Source: Limimorpha avicola (GTDB lineage: Bacteria > Bacteroidota > Bacteroidia > Bacteroidales > F082). Taken from it: a stretch of DNA of 64,000 bases. The DNA lies in assembly GCA_020907925.1 (NCBI GenBank), contig DZDN01000016.1:62001-126000 (forward strand), written 5' to 3'. The position numbers and the translations under genes are program-made. The notes beneath the pieces were generated by a model. It was not told where the DNA came from. It ran no database searches and saw only the letters and a program-made list of their open reading frames with translations. Below, piece by piece: positions 17,178 to 27,300 of this stretch (within the stretch, counting starts at the first letter, position 1; each line of letters opens with the position of its first letter).

Positions 17178-18005
17178 ATGACACAAACAACATTTGAAGA
17201 ATTATTAGATGCCGGTTGTCACTTTGGACACTTGAGAAGAAAATGGAATCCCAACATGGCACCGTACATCTTTATGGAACGTAATGGTATCCATATAATA
17301 GACTTGTACAAGACACAAGCCAAAATAGATGAAGCAGCAAACGCTCTTCGTCAATTAGCAAGATCAGGAAAGAAAATCCTGTTCGTAGCTACAAAGAAAC
17401 AGGCAAAAGACATAGTGGCAGAACTCGTGAAAAGAGTCAACATGCCATACGTGACAGAACGTTGGCCCGGCGGAATGCTCACCAACTTCTCCACCATACG
17501 CAAAGCCGTGCGTAAAATGGTCAGCATAGACAAAATGATGGCCAGCAGTTCATACAGCAACCTTTCAAAACGTGAACGTCTCCAGATAGAACGTGAACGT
17601 GAGAAACTCGAGAAGAACCTCGGCAGTATCGCTGACCTCAGCAGACTCCCAAGTGCAGTGTTCGTGGTGGATGTCATAAAAGAACATATCGCTGTAGCAG
17701 AAGCAAGAAAACTCAACATTCCTACTTTCGCCATAGTCGATACCAATTCCAATCCCAACCTCATCGACTTCCCTATACCTGCCAATGACGACGCTTCAAA
17801 ATCCATAGCACTTATCGTCAGCAGAATGGTAGAAGCCACAGAAGAGGGGCTTATCGAACGTAAAAACTCTAAAGACAAAGAAGATTTTGTCGAAGAAGAG
17901 GTAGAAGAAGAAATCAAAGAAAAAGTACAAGACGACGATACTGAGGAAAAAGACGAACGCAAACGTCAAAGAAGACCTCGCAAATCTGTCAACAAAAAAA
18001 GCTAA
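17178..18005 (+). CDS. rpsB: 30S ribosomal protein S2
   Basis: A 275-residue small-subunit protein. The start region LLDAGCHFGHLRRKWNPNMAPYIF, then GKKILFVATKKQAKDIV, WPGGMLTNFSTIRKAV and the FAIVDTNSNPNLIDFPIPANDDASKSI block are typical. The C-terminal ~45 residues form an acidic and then basic extension, common in this phylum. It is followed after 24 bases by tsf, the standard rpsB-tsf pair. Confidence 0.98.
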   Translation: MTQTTFEELLDAGCHFGHLRRKWNPNMAPYIFMERNGIHIIDLYKTQAKIDEAANALRQLARSGKKILFVATKKQAKDIVAELVKRVNMPYVTERWPGGMLTNFSTIRKAVRKMVSIDKMMASSSYSNLSKRERLQIEREREKLEKNLGSIADLSRLPSAVFVVDVIKEHIAVAEARKLNIPTFAIVDTNSNPNLIDFPIPANDDASKSIALIVSRMVEATEEGLIERKNSKDKEDFVEEEVEEEIKEKVQDDDTEEKDERKRQRRPRKSVNKKS

Positions 18006-18029
18006 TTGTTAACGTAAAATATTAAACTC

Positions 18030-18857
18030 ATGAATATTACAGCTGCTCAAGTTAATGAACTAAGACAAATGACCGGCGCAGGTATGATGGACTGCAAAAA
18101 AGCCCTTGTCGAATGTAACGGTGACTATGAAGCTGCTATTGACTATCTCCGCAAAAAAGGGCAGAAAATAGCCGCTAAAAGAGCCGACCGCGAAGCTGCA
18201 GAAGGATGTGTCCTATCCAAAACAACAGAAGACAACACTTTCGCCGCTGTCGTGATGCTTAACTGCGAAACCGACTTCGTCGGTGCCAACTCCGACTTCG
18301 TAAACTGCACAAAAGAAATACTCGACTTCGCAGTAGCCAATAAGATTAAAGATATCGATACTCTTAAATCAGCATCACTCAACGGTCGTCCTATAGAAGA
18401 CCATATCACCGACTTGTCAGGTAAGACCGGTGAGAAAGTACAGTTGGGAAAATACTTCGCTTTAGAAGCTCCTTTTGTAACCAACTACAATCACCAGGGC
18501 AACCGTCTTGCCACCATAGTAGCTTTCAACAAGACCTTTAACGGTATCAAGGAGATAGCTCACGAAGTAGCCCTCCAAATCGCAGCAATGGACCCCATCT
18601 CAATAGATGAAAACGATGTCCCTGCAGACGTCAAACAACGCGAAATGGAAATCGGCATGGAACAAGCTCGTAATGAAGGCAAACCGGAAGCCATGCTCGA
18701 GAAAATCGCCATGGGTAAATTGAATAAATTCTACAAAACAAACACCTTGTTGCATCAAGACTCTTTGATAGCCGAAGGTAAAAGCGTAAAAGAATATATT
18801 CAAGCCGGCGACAAAGACGCTACAGTTACAGCTTTCTACCGCGTGAAATTAGGTTAA
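18030..18857 (+). CDS. tsf: Elongation factor Ts
   Basis: A 275-residue guanine-nucleotide exchange factor for EF-Tu. The UBA-like N-terminal domain has LRQMTGAGMMDCKKALVECNGDYEAAIDYLR, and the core contains the TDFV motif (NCETDFVGANSDF) that contacts EF-Tu. Length matches the common ~280-residue form. It ends the ribosomal-protein cluster and is followed by a clear terminator at 18887-18916. Confidence 0.98.
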   Translation: MNITAAQVNELRQMTGAGMMDCKKALVECNGDYEAAIDYLRKKGQKIAAKRADREAAEGCVLSKTTEDNTFAAVVMLNCETDFVGANSDFVNCTKEILDFAVANKIKDIDTLKSASLNGRPIEDHITDLSGKTGEKVQLGKYFALEAPFVTNYNHQGNRLATIVAFNKTFNGIKEIAHEVALQIAAMDPISIDENDVPADVKQREMEIGMEQARNEGKPEAMLEKIAMGKLNKFYKTNTLLHQDSLIAEGKSVKEYIQAGDKDATVTAFYRVKLG

Positions 18858-18886
18858 ATCATATATTGATTTGAATCGATAAATTT

Positions 18887-18916
18887 GAGGATGACGCATG
18901 TCGTCCTCTTTTTTTT
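18887..18916 (+). terminator. Terminator after tsf
   Basis: GAGGATGAC (18887-18895) and GTCGTCCTC (18900-18908) form a 9-bp stem with one G-U and a GCAT loop, followed by eight T. It is a textbook intrinsic terminator. Confidence 0.88.
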
Positions 18917-18972
18917 ATCGATCCTTATAAAAAAACAACTGTAATTAGTCGGACTATTAACAAAATAAAAAA

Positions 18973-18989
18973 GAGAGATAGTATCCCTC
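18973..18989 (-). terminator. Terminator after infB
   Basis: On the minus strand GAGGGAT pairs with ATCTCTC (7 bp, 3-base loop), followed by a run of six T. On the plus strand it also has a T-run but one mismatch, so weak bidirectional use is possible. Confidence 0.7.
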
Positions 18990-19020
18990 TTTTTTTCATA
19001 TTTATTGAGATATAAAAATA

Positions 19021-22000
19021 TTACAGTTTTCTTGCCACCTCTTTTTCAGTATATCCTTCAATGATATCACCAACCTTGATGTCGTTATAGTCTAAAATAT
19101 TGAGTCCACACTCATAACCGGCGGACACCTCCTTAACATCATCCTTAAAACGCTTCAGAGAACCCAATGTGCCTGTATGTACCACAATACCATCTCTGAT
19201 AATACGTATCTTAGTCTGACGATTGACTTTTCCATCGAGCACCAAGCAACCGGCAATACGTCCAACCTTACTAATATTGAATACTTCTCTAATCTCAATA
19301 TTACAAGTGACGACCTCTTCCATCTTAGGAGCGAGCATACCTTCAATAGCTGCCTTAATCTCTTCAATAGCCTGATAAATAATCGAATAAAGACGAATAT
19401 CTATCTGTTCTCTTTCTGCTATCCTGCGTGCCTGCAATGTAGGACGGACGTTGAAGCCAACTATGATAGCATTAGATGCAGAAGCCAACATGATATCAGA
19501 CTCACTGATAGCACCCACTGACTTGTGTATGACATTGACTTGTACTTCGTTGGTAGAAAGCTTCAACAATGAGTCGGACAATGCCTCCACCGAACCATCG
19601 ACGTCGGCTTTTACAATGATATTCAGCTCTTTAAAATCACCTATAGCAATACGACGACCTATCTCATCGAGTGTAATATGTTTCTGTGTTCGGAGTCCCT
19701 GTTCTCTTTGCAACTGTTGGCGACGACTTGCGATAGACTTCACCTCTTTCTCATCCGACATTACATTAAAGTTATCACCAGCCTGAGGAGCGCCATTAAG
19801 ACCGAGAAGCAGCAATGGCGTAGAAGGACCTGCCTCCTTGAGAAGCTGATTGCGTTCATTAAACATAGCCTTCACCCTGCCATAAGTAGTACCTGCAAGT
19901 ACAATATCACCTATCCTCAAAGTACCATCCTGAACAAGCACCTTGGCGACATAACCTCTACCCTTATCCAAAGCCGATTCTATAATAGTACCTTTGGCAA
20001 GACGGTTAGGATTACCTTTAAGGTCGAGCAGCTCAGCTTCAAGAAGCACTTTCTCGAGAAGTTTGTCAACATTGAGACCCATCTTGGCAGATATCTCCTG
20101 CGATTGATATTTGCCGCCCCACTCCTCCACGAGAATATTCATCTGTGCAAGTTGTTCATATATCTTCTGAGGGTTGGCAGTAGGTTTATCTATCTTATTT
20201 ATTGCGAAGACTATAGGCACATCAGCAGCCTGAGCATGGTTGATAGCCTCAACAGTCTGAGGCATGACGCTATCGTCAGCTGCAATAACGATAATGGCGA
20301 CGTCAGTCAATTTGGCACCACGGGCACGCATGGCAGTAAAGGCCTCATGACCCGGAGTATCGAGGAAGATGATTTTCTTACCCGACTCGGTACGCACCTC
20401 ATAAGCACCAATATGTTGAGTAATACCGCCTGCCTCACCGGCCACTACGTTGGAGTGCCGTATGAAGTCGAGCAACTTGGTCTTACCGTGGTCAACGTGT
20501 CCCATGACAGTGACAATGGGAGCCCTTGACACCATATCTTCCGGTCTGTCAGGTTCATCATTCTCTGCAATAGCCTCCTGCACATCAATACTTGTAAACT
20601 CCACCTTGAATCCGAATTCCTCAGCAACGACAGAAAGAATTTCTGCATCAAGACGCTGATTTATGGATACGAACACGCCGAGTGTCATACATGTGGAAAT
20701 GACCTTGGTAACAGGAATATTCATCATGGTTGCGAGTTCATTGGCAGTAACGAACTCCGTAACCTTGAGAATTTTCTTTTCTTCCTGTTCATGCATTCTT
20801 TCCTCCTCCATTTCATTGGCAATACTCTGACGTTTCTCGCGTCTATGTTTTGAAGTTTTCGATTTACCTGGAGCTGACAGACGAGCCAATGTCTCTTTTA
20901 TCTGTTTCTGGATATCTTCTTCCGACACCTCCACTTTCTCTTCAACAACATTTTTACCTTTATTGCCAAAACGGTTAGATTTGTTTTTGTCACCTTTATT
21001 AGGCTTTCCTCCGGATTTGCCGGAATTTCCACCTTGTTGTTTACCTCCTTTATTATCCTGTTTTGATTTCTCAGAGATAATATCATTAGTATCGACAAGT
21101 TTCTTGTCTATGCGTTTACGTTTTTTCTTTTTATCTTTACCAATTTTCTCATCTGAAGAAGAAACCACAGGTTGAGGTTTGGACTTTTTAAACTTTTTAT
21201 TGTCATCAGGAAGATCTATTTTATCAACTATCTTAGGACCTTCAAGTTTATCAACCACAGTGCCTATAAAACGAGGACCCACAGGTTCCTGTTTCTGTTC
21301 CTGTTTAGTAGCTGCAACATCAGCAGCAGGAATATGTTCTTTCTTATCCTTGTTATTATCGATAGGGTTATGTTTGTCATTAGGTTTGACTAAGGAAGAC
21401 TTATTAACGGCATTATCCTTACCATGTTCTTTCTTAGCATCATTAGCACCTTTATTATTATGTTGATTATGAGGTTTCTTACCATCATCATTAGATTTGT
21501 CCGACTTATGTTCATTACCTTTTTTGTCCTTTTTAGTATTAGGAAGGTCTATTTTCCCAACAATAGTAACCTGAATACCTGCTTTGTCCTGAACAGGGAG
21601 ATTATCATCGGGTGACGACACATTATTATTGACAGGGTCCTTATATTCGTCAGCAGACACAGTTGGCATCTGAGTCACCTTGTCAACGGAATCCGGTTTC
21701 ATGTCATCAGTTTTTTCCTGTACAGGTTCCTGTTTAGGTTCCGCGACAGGCCGGACAACAGAGACAGGTGCCAATTTCACCTCTTCCTTCACCTCTGTCA
21801 CAGGCTCATTCACCTTCACCGGTTCCACTATAGTTGAAACCACCTCCTCTTGTTTCTTTTCTTGTTTTAACTCAGGTTCTTCAACTTTCTTGACAGAACT
21901 ATAATCACGAGATTGGGAAGACGTCTCCGGAGCATTTTCTATAATATTGGTCTTAATAGAGAGTTTTTCTTCCTCCAACTCATTGTCATTATTTTTCTGC

Positions 22001-22233
22001 ACTACTTTTTTGCTTATATTTTTAATGAAGATCTGTTCGGAATTCATCTTCACCTCTTTCTCCGAACGATATTCTTTTTCAAGCAAAGCATATAACTCTT
22101 TATTTATTTTAGTATTCGGTGAAGGGTCTATCTTATGACCTTTTTTTGCAAGAAATTCAATAATGGTGGACACACCCACATTGAACTCCTTGGCTACTTT
22201 TGAAATTCTGATATTTATATTTTCTTCGGACAT
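19021..22233 (-). CDS. infB: Translation initiation factor IF-2
   Basis: A 1070-residue initiation GTPase that delivers initiator tRNA to the 30S subunit. An N-terminal IF2_N helical module (NIRISKVAKEFNVGVSTIIEFL, residues ~5-45) is followed by a ~400-residue low-complexity, Lys/Glu/Asn-rich linker. A second IF2_N-like segment (~485-535) leads to the G domain with G1 GHVDHGKT (~575), DTPGHEAF, and NKIDK. The C-terminal domains end in a normal VGDIIEGYTEKEVARKL. The long disordered linker is usual in this phylum. It is last in rimP-nusA-infB, starting 48 bases after nusA, and ends at a terminator. Confidence 0.97.
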   Translation of the reverse strand: MSEENINIRISKVAKEFNVGVSTIIEFLAKKGHKIDPSPNTKINKELYALLEKEYRSEKEVKMNSEQIFIKNISKKVVQKNNDNELEEEKLSIKTNIIENAPETSSQSRDYSSVKKVEEPELKQEKKQEEVVSTIVEPVKVNEPVTEVKEEVKLAPVSVVRPVAEPKQEPVQEKTDDMKPDSVDKVTQMPTVSADEYKDPVNNNVSSPDDNLPVQDKAGIQVTIVGKIDLPNTKKDKKGNEHKSDKSNDDGKKPHNQHNNKGANDAKKEHGKDNAVNKSSLVKPNDKHNPIDNNKDKKEHIPAADVAATKQEQKQEPVGPRFIGTVVDKLEGPKIVDKIDLPDDNKKFKKSKPQPVVSSSDEKIGKDKKKKRKRIDKKLVDTNDIISEKSKQDNKGGKQQGGNSGKSGGKPNKGDKNKSNRFGNKGKNVVEEKVEVSEEDIQKQIKETLARLSAPGKSKTSKHRREKRQSIANEMEEERMHEQEEKKILKVTEFVTANELATMMNIPVTKVISTCMTLGVFVSINQRLDAEILSVVAEEFGFKVEFTSIDVQEAIAENDEPDRPEDMVSRAPIVTVMGHVDHGKTKLLDFIRHSNVVAGEAGGITQHIGAYEVRTESGKKIIFLDTPGHEAFTAMRARGAKLTDVAIIVIAADDSVMPQTVEAINHAQAADVPIVFAINKIDKPTANPQKIYEQLAQMNILVEEWGGKYQSQEISAKMGLNVDKLLEKVLLEAELLDLKGNPNRLAKGTIIESALDKGRGYVAKVLVQDGTLRIGDIVLAGTTYGRVKAMFNERNQLLKEAGPSTPLLLLGLNGAPQAGDNFNVMSDEKEVKSIASRRQQLQREQGLRTQKHITLDEIGRRIAIGDFKELNIIVKADVDGSVEALSDSLLKLSTNEVQVNVIHKSVGAISESDIMLASASNAIIVGFNVRPTLQARRIAEREQIDIRLYSIIYQAIEEIKAAIEGMLAPKMEEVVTCNIEIREVFNISKVGRIAGCLVLDGKVNRQTKIRIIRDGIVVHTGTLGSLKRFKDDVKEVSAGYECGLNILDYNDIKVGDIIEGYTEKEVARKL

Positions 22234-22281
22234 AGGTAAATGTTAGTTAATAATCAAATCTTTTACGATGTATAACAAAAA

Positions 22282-23535
22282 TTATTCATCTTCGTCAGCG
22301 AACTCAGCATTCAAGATGCGGAACACCTCTTGTACTGTTTCTATTTCGAGGTCAGCACGTGAAGCCACTTCTTCAGGTTTATAGGCGAGCACATTCTTTG
22401 CCGTGTCACAACCCATATTTATGAGAGACTCGATAATCCATTCATCGATCTCGTCGGTAAACTCTCTAAGGTCAACGTCATCTTCAGTCTCAATTTCTTC
22501 TGTATTACGATAGACATCTATGGCATAACCGGTAAGTTTTCCGGCGAGTTTTATATTATATCCGCCCTTACCGATAGCGAGGCTAACCTGGTCATTATCC
22601 ATATATACCTCGGCAGTTTTCTTATCTTCCTTGATAATAATAGAAGAAATCTTTGCCGGGCTAAGAGCTCTTGTGATAAACAAGTCGGGTTTTGAAGTAT
22701 AGTTGATAACATCAATATTTTCGTTTCTCAACTCTCTGACAATACCATGGATGCGGGAACCTTTCATGCCGACGCAAGCGCCCACGGGGTCAATACGGTC
22801 GTCATATGATTCGACGGCTATCTTGGCTCTTTGTCCGGGTTCTCTCACTATCTTACGAATAGTAATAAGACCGTCATAAACTTCCGGAACTTCCATCTCG
22901 AAAAGACGTTGCAAGAATATCTCATCGGTTCTTGACAAAATAATAACCGGCTTGGCATTCTTAATCTCCACACTTTTCACCACAGCGCGAATAGAATCCC
23001 CTTTTTTGTAAATATCAGCCGGAATCTGTTCGCTTTTAGGCAATATCAATTCAATGTTATCTTCATCGACAACCATTATCTCTTTTTTAAAGACCTGGTT
23101 TACCTCAGCATTGACAATCTCACCAACTTTTTCCTTATATTTATTATAAATATTGTCTTTTTCATATTCAGAGATCTTGGTTTGCAGGTTTTGTCTGATG
23201 GCAAGGATATCGCGTCTTCCGAAATCGAGAATATTGACAATCTCAGCCACTTCGTCACCGACTTCGAAATCAGGTTCTATCTTGATGGCGTCGGAATAAG
23301 CTATCTCGCTAAGAGGATTAACGACTTCGCCGTCTTCGACGACAACACGATTATGATAGACCTCAAGGTCACCTTTGTCGATGTTGACAATAATATCGAA
23401 ATATTCGTCGCTTCCATATTTCTTTGCCAACATAGCCTTAAACACATCTTTAAGAATATGCATCATAACCTCACGGTCGATGTTCTTAAAATCCTTAAAT
23501 TCGGAAAAGGTATCGATTAAGTTCAACGTTTCCAT
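22282..23535 (-). CDS. nusA: Transcription termination/antitermination factor NusA
   Basis: A 417-residue RNA-polymerase-associated factor. Domains in order: the N-terminal RNAP-binding domain (~1-125, with EPDFEVGDEVAEIVN), S1 domain (~130-200), and two KH domains including DRIDPVGACVGMKGSRIHGIVRELRNENIDVI and VSLAIGKGGYNIKLAGKLTGYAIDV. A short acidic C-terminus follows. It lies between rimP (21 bases upstream) and infB, the order conserved across most bacteria. NusA commonly influences terminator readthrough, which is pertinent to the hairpin ahead of rimP here. Confidence 0.97.
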   Translation of the reverse strand: METLNLIDTFSEFKDFKNIDREVMMHILKDVFKAMLAKKYGSDEYFDIIVNIDKGDLEVYHNRVVVEDGEVVNPLSEIAYSDAIKIEPDFEVGDEVAEIVNILDFGRRDILAIRQNLQTKISEYEKDNIYNKYKEKVGEIVNAEVNQVFKKEIMVVDEDNIELILPKSEQIPADIYKKGDSIRAVVKSVEIKNAKPVIILSRTDEIFLQRLFEMEVPEVYDGLITIRKIVREPGQRAKIAVESYDDRIDPVGACVGMKGSRIHGIVRELRNENIDVINYTSKPDLFITRALSPAKISSIIIKEDKKTAEVYMDNDQVSLAIGKGGYNIKLAGKLTGYAIDVYRNTEEIETEDDVDLREFTDEIDEWIIESLINMGCDTAKNVLAYKPEEVASRADLEIETVQEVFRILNAEFADEDE

Positions 23536-23556
23536 TTTTTTATTTTTTTCTTGTCT

Positions 23557-24018
23557 TTAAAAGTTTATATACGGTTTTACTTCTTTTATTTCATCAAATT
23601 TTATTGTTAGCGCATCGCCAAGAGAGATTTTCGACAATTTGCCATACTTTTTCGTCACAACTTCCATAGCTTCAAGCTGTTTTTCATCGAATGAGTTGAG
23701 TCTATATATCTTTTTCTTACCATCATTAAGAGTCACCAATAAATCTTTTCCAACATATTTGTTGTATTGTCTTAATTTCTTCAATGGAAAATCTATACCG
23801 GCAGACGACACATTCAACTCATAATCCTCAACATCTCTATTCAAATGTTCCTCAACAAAGCGGCTCAACTCCACACAGTTCTCTATTGTCACTTGAGTAT
23901 CGGCATCGATAAAAACATCAATAACATTATTTTTATCGACATTGACATCTACGACGAACCTGTCGCTTCCCTCCAAACATTCTTCAGCAATATTTAATAT
24001 TTGTTCTTTTGTAATCAT
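23557..24018 (-). CDS. rimP: Ribosome maturation factor RimP
   Basis: A 153-residue protein needed for 30S subunit assembly. The N-terminal domain has the typical FIDADTQVTIENCVELSRFVEEHL and the SSAGIDFPLKKLRQYNKYVGK block, then a small SH3-like C-terminal domain ending in IKFDEIKEVKPYINF. It starts 18 bases after a terminator-like hairpin that follows tRNA-Gln. I see no promoter box between tRNA-Gln and rimP, suggesting that the rimP-nusA-infB genes are transcribed by readthrough from the tRNA promoter. Confidence 0.95.
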   Translation of the reverse strand: MITKEQILNIAEECLEGSDRFVVDVNVDKNNVIDVFIDADTQVTIENCVELSRFVEEHLNRDVEDYELNVSSAGIDFPLKKLRQYNKYVGKDLLVTLNDGKKKIYRLNSFDEKQLEAMEVVTKKYGKLSKISLGDALTIKFDEIKEVKPYINF

Positions 24019-24036
24019 TTATTCAACAAATAAAAA

Positions 24037-24060
24037 AACCTGTTACGACCGTAGCAGGTT
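24037..24060 (-). terminator. Terminator/attenuator between tRNA-Gln and rimP
   Basis: Arms 24037-24046 and 24051-24060 (AACCTG...CAGGTT outer part) form a 10-bp stem with one mismatch on the minus strand and a 4-base loop, followed by seven T. It lies only 18 bases before the rimP ATG and 14 bases after the tRNA 3' end. Confidence 0.75.
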
Positions 24061-24074
24061 TTATGATTAACTTG

Positions 24075-24145
24075 TTGTCGAACAAGGATTCGAACCTTGA
24101 CAGGCAGAACCAAAATCTGCAGTGCTACCATTACACCATTCGACA
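24075..24145 (-). tRNA. tRNA-Gln (anticodon UUG)
   Basis: A 71-base tRNA folds into a full cloverleaf: acceptor TGTCGAA with TTCGACA, D-arm GTGTAATGGTAGCAC, anticodon stem GCAGA/TCTGC with loop TTTTGGT (anticodon TTG), and T-arm CAAGG-TTCGAAT-CCTTG. The 3' CCA is not encoded (discriminator A then CAAG). It is followed by the hairpin at 24037-24060 and then by rimP. Confidence 0.95.
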
Positions 24146-24170
24146 CCATCTTGTATCATGAATGCGGTTG

Positions 24171-24178
24171 CAAAATTA
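24171..24178 (-). promoter_or_regulatory. TAnnTTTG promoter box for tRNA-Gln (and rimP-nusA-infB)
   Basis: Minus-strand TAATTTTG lies 25 bases before the mature tRNA 5' end. It is the only promoter box I find ahead of rimP. Confidence 0.6.
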
Positions 24179-24319
24179 CTGATTTTTTCTTACATGTCAA
24201 GCAAAAACCATAATTTTTTACACTTTTTTAAAATCAAAAAATATTTATTGAAAATCAACAACCTAAGACAAAACTTCTATCATACCTTAAAAAAATATAT
24301 AATTTTTATAAAAAATAAG

Positions 24320-24327
24320 TATCTTTG
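24320..24327 (+). promoter_or_regulatory. TAnnTTTG promoter box for the DUF2723 gene
   Basis: TATCTTTG lies 34 bases before the ATG at 24362. It falls inside the longer open frame that starts at 24122, which shows that the longer frame is not the gene. Confidence 0.6.
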
Positions 24328-24361
24328 CAAAACATTATTTTGTATAAAAACAAATAAACTC

Positions 24362-27300
24362 ATGAGTTTCAAAAAATTAAACAACATTGTAGGATGGGTG
24401 GTATTTCTTATTGCCACTATAGTCTATTTTTTGACATTAGAGCCCACAGTCAGTTGGTGGGATTGTGGTGAATATATTTCAACAGCATATAAATTGCAGG
24501 TAGGACATCCTCCGGGAGCGCCTTTATTTCAGATGATAGGACGATTTTTCTCGCTTTTTGCTTTTGGCGATGTCACCAAAGTAGCACTCATGGTAAATAT
24601 CATGTCTGCCCTTTGCAGCAGTTTGACTATATTGTTTCTTTTCTGGTCCATCACATTGCTTGCGCGCAAGATATGGCTTAAAAATGGAGATGACGCACCT
24701 TTATCCAACAAAATAGCCGTACTTGCTGCCGGTGCTGTAGGTGCTTTGGCTTACACTTTCACTGAATCATTCTGGTTCTCCGCTGTAGAAGGTGAAGTTT
24801 ATGCCATGTCATCTTTCTGTACCGCCTTGACATTCTGGGCAATATTAAAATGGGAACAAGTAGCTGACGAGCCATACAACTATCGCTGGATATTGTTTAT
24901 AGCATACCTTATTGGTCTTTCCATAGGCGTCCACCTGCTGAACCTGTTATGTATCCCTGCCGTTGTTTATGTAATTTATTTCAAAAAATACAAACCGACA
25001 GTAAAAGGGTTTATCCTTTCCGGCATATTATCAATACTGCTTTTAGGATTCATTCAAATAGTTCTGATACCATTGATAGTCTCACTCGCCGGAAAAATAG
25101 AATTATTCTTTGTCAACGTGCTCGGAGCTCCTTTCAACGTTGGCACTGTAGTTTATTTCATTTTACTCATTGGATTGATAGTATTCGGTTTATATTATAC
25201 CCAAAAACATAAGAAAGTAATTCTCAACACTATCGTTTTGTCATTTATGTTCATAGTAATCGGTTATTCATCATTCTTCATGCTTATTATACGAGCCAAT
25301 GCCAACACTCCCATAAATGAAAACGAACCTAAGGACGCCATTTCCATGCTTTCATATCTGAAACGTGAACAATATGGTTCATGGCCCATTCTGTACGGAC
25401 CTTATTACAATGCCAAACCATACGATGCAAAGGACGGAAGTCCCATTTATGTCAAAGACACGGAAAAAGGCAAATATATCATCACCGATTACAGAAGAAA
25501 TACCGAACCTATCTATGACGACAACATGATGACAGTATTTCCTCGCATGTGGAACGGAACGAAAAAGACTTATATAAGCACATATGAACATTACATAGAC
25601 AAAGCCAAGATGAAGTCCGTGACCGAGAAACAATATAACGGAGAGACAAAACGTGTCTTACGTCCTTCTTTCTGGCAAAATCTAAAATATTTTATAGACT
25701 ATCAATGCGGACACATGTACTGGCGTTACTTCATGTGGAATTTCGCAGGTCGCCAGAATGACATACAGGGTGAAGGAGAAATAGAAAACGGCAACTGGGT
25801 AAGCGGCATAAGTTTCATCGACAATGCCCGATTGGGAGACCAGGATAATCTGCCCAAAAGCATGCAGAATCCCGGACATACCGAATATTATTTCCTGCCT
25901 CTCATACTCGGTTTGATTGGTCTCTTCTATCAAATAAACAAGAAACCTGAAGATGCATGGATAGTATTCCTGTTGTTTTTCATGACAGGACTTGCCATAG
26001 TGATGTATCTGAATCAAACGCCATATCAGCCACGTGAACGTGATTACGCCTATGCCGGTTCATTTTATGCTTTTGCCATCTGGATTGGCTTCGGAGTACT
26101 CTATTTGACAGAACTTGCTCAAAAAGTGATAAAAAACAAAACTGTTGCAGCCTCATCTGTTGGCATTTTATGCCTTTTAATACCTGTTTTGATGGGTGCA
26201 CAAGGCTGGGAAGGTCATAACCGTTCAGGAAAGACATCGGCATTGGACTGGGGCAAGAATTATCTTACCAATTTAGAGCCTAATGCAGTGATATTTACAA
26301 GAGGAGACAACGATACATTCCCATTATGGTATGTTCAAGAGGTAGAAGAATATCGTACCGATGTACGTGTCGCCAATTTCATGCTATCATCAGGATATTG
26401 GTATGTTCATCAAATGGCACGCAAGACATACGATTCAGAAAAACTGCCTCTCGCATTGACACCAAAACAATATGACAACGGAGTAAACGACAGAGTGGCT
26501 ATTTACGATGTCATTGGAGATTATGTTGAGCTCAAAGATGCCATTGATTTCATCAAATCCGATGATCCGAGGACACAACTGCCAATAGTAAGTGGTGAAA
26601 AAATCAATTATTTGCCATCCAGAAAACTCAAACTCACTGTTGACAAGGAAGCTGTTGTACGCAACGGCATAGTACCGGAAAATATGAAAGACAGAATTGT
26701 TGACACCATTTTCTGGACAATACCGGATAATGTTGACCTTTTATATAAAAACGACCTCATGTTACTCGACTTTTTCGCCTCCAACAACTGGGAGAGGGCT
26801 GTTTATTTCACAAGCATCAGTGACATAAAGAATGTGTTAGGCATAGACAAATACCTGCATCAGGAGGGTCTTGTTCACCGTTTCATTCCAGTAGAGGCTG
26901 ATTATTATTACAAAAACTCCGGAGGTGTTTATGTAGAAGGTTCATACGACTTGCTTATGAACAAAGTCAACTGGGGCAACATCAATGACCCGGATGTCAC
27001 TTTGGACCCTGAGACAAGACGAAACATTCTGTATGCCAAACAATCATATCTGCGTTTAGCACAAGCTTTGCAAGAACAAGGTAAGAACGACTCCGCTGTA
27101 AAAGTTATTGACAAATGTTTGGAATTCTTCCCTGACGATAAAATGGCTTTCGACTTTTACATGATGTATTATCCTGATTTATATTACAAAGCCGGAGCTA
27201 CAGACAAAGGTGACAATTTGGTTAATACAATAGTAACCAACGCTTTAGATAACATAAACTATTATGATAGTCTGAAACCTCGTTTCAAAAAATATTATAC

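Noticed and set aside
24122..24361. N-terminal extension of the DUF2723 ORF by 80 codons
   Set aside because: It runs antisense over tRNA-Gln and across the gene's promoter box; the family-like sequence starts at the ATG at 24362.
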